From contig JAOTSD010000005.1 in NCBI GenBank assembly GCA_030247555.1, positions 43,325 through 107,324 on the forward strand: a stretch of 64,000 nucleotides of DNA. Reading direction: 5' to 3'. The notes beneath the pieces are model-generated. The model was not told the origin of the DNA. It made no database searches and saw nothing but the letters and a program-made list of their open reading frames with translations. Made by a program: the position numbers and the translations under genes. Positions 62,554 to 64,000 of this stretch are shown piece after piece. How positions within the stretch are numbered: the first letter of the stretch is position 1; each line of letters begins with the position of its first letter. This DNA comes from Siculibacillus sp. (GTDB lineage Bacteria > Pseudomonadota > Alphaproteobacteria > Rhizobiales > Ancalomicrobiaceae).

Positions 62554-63327
62554 TCACCGCTTGACGGCGACGAAGAACAGCCGCGGGAAGCGGAACATCA
62601 CCCGCCCGTCGGCGGTCTCCGGATAGGCGGCGGCGACGCGACCGGTGTAGCGGGCGAGGAATTCGCCGCGCGGCCCCGCGTCGAGCGGATCGAGGAAGGG
62701 CTTCAGCCCGGTCGAGCGCAGCATCTCGACGATCTTTCCCGCCCCCGTGAGCGGGTGGACATAGGCCGTCCGCCAGATGTCGACCGACGCGGCGTGTGGA
62801 GCGAGCACGTCCCAAGTCTCCTCGAAGGAGAGCAGCGTCGTGCGCGCCCCCGCCGCGTCCGCGAGCGACCCGGCGAACGGTTCCTCCGCCGCCACTTCGC
62901 GCATCGACGCATGGCTCGGCTCGTCGAGATTGTCCGGCATCTGCACCGCCAGCACTCCGCCCGGCGCCAGCCACGCCATCAGCTTCGGCAACAACGCCCG
63001 ATGATCCGGGATCCATTGCAGGGTCGCGTTGGAGAAGACGATATCGACCGGCTCGCGCGGTTCCCACACCGCCCCGTCGGCGATCTCGAAGCGCGCGTCG
63101 GGGACCTTGCCCCGCGCCTCGGCGACCATCGCCGGTGAGGTGTCGATGCCGAGCACGTCGGCCCGAGGCCACCGCGCCACCAGCGGCGCCGTCGAGGCGC
63201 CGGCCCCGCAGCCGAGATCGACGATGCACCGCGGGTTCTCCAGCGGCACCCGCGCCAGGAGATCATGGACCGGCCGCGCCCGCTCGTCGGCGAAGCGTGC
63301 ATAGAGTTCGGGGTTCCAGTCGGACAT
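62554..63327 (-). CDS. tam: Trans-aconitate 2-methyltransferase
   Basis: 257 residues. The SAM-binding motif VDLGCGAGASTAPLVARWP (about 36-54) and the start WNPELYARFADERARPVHDLL are typical of Tam, as is FSNATLQWIPDH. It methylates trans-aconitate, a spontaneous by-product of the TCA cycle that inhibits aconitase, in the cytosol. A GAGGAGG site precedes ATG 63327. It is single on the minus strand. Confidence 0.92.
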   Translation of the reverse strand: MSDWNPELYARFADERARPVHDLLARVPLENPRCIVDLGCGAGASTAPLVARWPRADVLGIDTSPAMVAEARGKVPDARFEIADGAVWEPREPVDIVFSNATLQWIPDHRALLPKLMAWLAPGGVLAVQMPDNLDEPSHASMREVAAEEPFAGSLADAAGARTTLLSFEETWDVLAPHAASVDIWRTAYVHPLTGAGKIVEMLRSTGLKPFLDPLDAGPRGEFLARYTGRVAAAYPETADGRVMFRFPRLFFVAVKR

Positions 63328-63522
63328 GGCGGCCTCCTCTGCGATCAATCTAGGACGGAGGGGCGGGACGACGCCAGATCCCGTCGTCCGGGGGCCGGGG
63401 GAGGCTCGCACCGCTTCGCCACCGGCGGAGGCCTCTGGCCGGTCGATGCGCCGATGCTATTCTCGATGGACGGCCCGGCACCGCCGCGCGCCGACACACG
63501 ACGTGAAGAGGGGATCACGTTC

Positions 63523-63894
63523 ATGAGTTCCATCGCCCGCGCGCACACGCTCGCCGCTCTCTTCTGGATGCTCACCGGCATGCTCTTCGGTCTGTGGATG
63601 GGGGCGGCCGAGAAGCTGCAGTTCCGCCCCTTCCACATCGGCATGATGCTCGGCGGTTTCCTCATGCTCGCCGCGATCGGCACGATCTTCCGCCTGTGGC
63701 CGGAGATGGAGCGCTGGCGCTTCGCCCGGCTCCACTTCTGGACGATGGAAATCGGCGTCCTCGGCCTCAACCTCGGCACGCTGGTGCAGAACCTCACCGG
63801 CGACATCACGCTGCAGGCGGTCTTCTCCTTCCCGACCATCCTCGGCGCCGGCCTCCTCTTCCACGGTTTCTGGGTGACCGCCGAGCGCGCCTGA
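63523..63894 (+). CDS. Small membrane protein resembling the start of heme-copper oxidase subunit I
   Basis: 123 residues, four hydrophobic helices. RPFHIGMMLGGFLMLAAIGT and ARLHFWTMEIGVLGLNLGT resemble the second and third helices of CcoN or NorB. H38 would match the low-spin heme ligand. It is far too short for an oxidase and lacks the copper-site histidines, so it may be a heme-binding membrane protein or a relic fold. A GAAGAGGGGA site precedes ATG 63523. Function unknown. Confidence 0.6.
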   Translation: MSSIARAHTLAALFWMLTGMLFGLWMGAAEKLQFRPFHIGMMLGGFLMLAAIGTIFRLWPEMERWRFARLHFWTMEIGVLGLNLGTLVQNLTGDITLQAVFSFPTILGAGLLFHGFWVTAERA

Positions 63895-64000
63895 GGCGGG
63901 CCGGCGGCGTCTCTCGCGACCCCGGTCGCGGACGGGGCGGGCAAGGATTTGCGCCTTGACGCCGGCCGGCGCTGCGGCGACGCTTCTGCGAATGAAATGT

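Overview
The window is very GC-rich and densely coded, with no rRNA, tRNA, CRISPR array, insertion sequence or phage gene that I can see. Gene content points to an alphaproteobacterium of the order Hyphomicrobiales (Rhizobiales). The evidence is a Brucella Omp19-like protease-inhibitor lipoprotein, an IalB-family protein, a giant NAD-type glutamate dehydrogenase, an RpoH-type sigma factor, ethylmalonyl-CoA-pathway-type genes (MaoC hydratase and malyl-CoA lyase/thioesterase) and a small RNA with the hallmarks of the alpha-r8/MmgR (Rfam suhB) family. Genus is not determinable from this window. It looks like ordinary chromosomal backbone with a few decayed or accessory spots.

Layout. 1-4.7 kb: the edge of a DMT transporter, a diguanylate cyclase with a degenerate receiver, purA, and a conserved membrane protein. 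4.7-9.4 kb: panB, then a TPP riboswitch heading thiX-like permease, thiY-like binding protein, a PdxY-like kinase and a DUF429 protein. 9.4-14.2 kb: ialB-like gene, rlmN, two small membrane proteins and a DAO-type oxidoreductase. 14.2-20 kb (minus strand): prfC, an LRR protein translationally coupled to rpoH, a creatininase-family hydrolase and an 8-oxoguanine-deaminase-like amidohydrolase. 20-30.4 kb: purH, an MFS transporter, a Gly/Tyr-rich secreted protein, gdhB, a 64-residue peptide with a textbook double-glycine leader, and ppa. 30.6-43 kb: acetyltransferases, DUF1232, quinone oxidoreductase, mesaconyl-CoA hydratase, the sdhCDAB operon, omp19-like lipoprotein, AhpD-like protein, DUF1737 plus malyl-CoA lyase, DUF423 and pyrC. 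43-54 kb: a small RNA, a FAD-linked hydroxyacid dehydrogenase and a four-gene RND efflux operon (OMF-MFP-RND-RND) joined by ATGA overlaps. 54.6-57.4 kb: acs and a deletion scar that fuses the tail of a LysR regulator to the tail of an MFS pump. 57.4-64 kb: L,D-transpeptidase, cytochrome c, an Fe-S protein and minimetallopeptidase pair, SH3 protein, leuD, LysE exporter, RidA, trans-aconitate methyltransferase and a small heme-copper-oxidase-like membrane protein.

How it fits together. Central carbon flow is well represented: acs makes acetyl-CoA, mch and mcl2-like genes belong to the ethylmalonyl-CoA type of acetyl-CoA assimilation, and sdhCDAB and gdhB feed the TCA cycle. Nucleotide synthesis (purA, purH, pyrC) and vitamin supply (panB, thiamin precursor uptake) are scattered around this core. 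The items most worth following are the orphan double-glycine peptide (29539-29733), a two-copy 81-97 nt hairpin repeat at the 3' ends of prfC and gdhB, the LRR gene coupled to rpoH, the pseudo-receiver cyclase, and the LysR/MFS scar.
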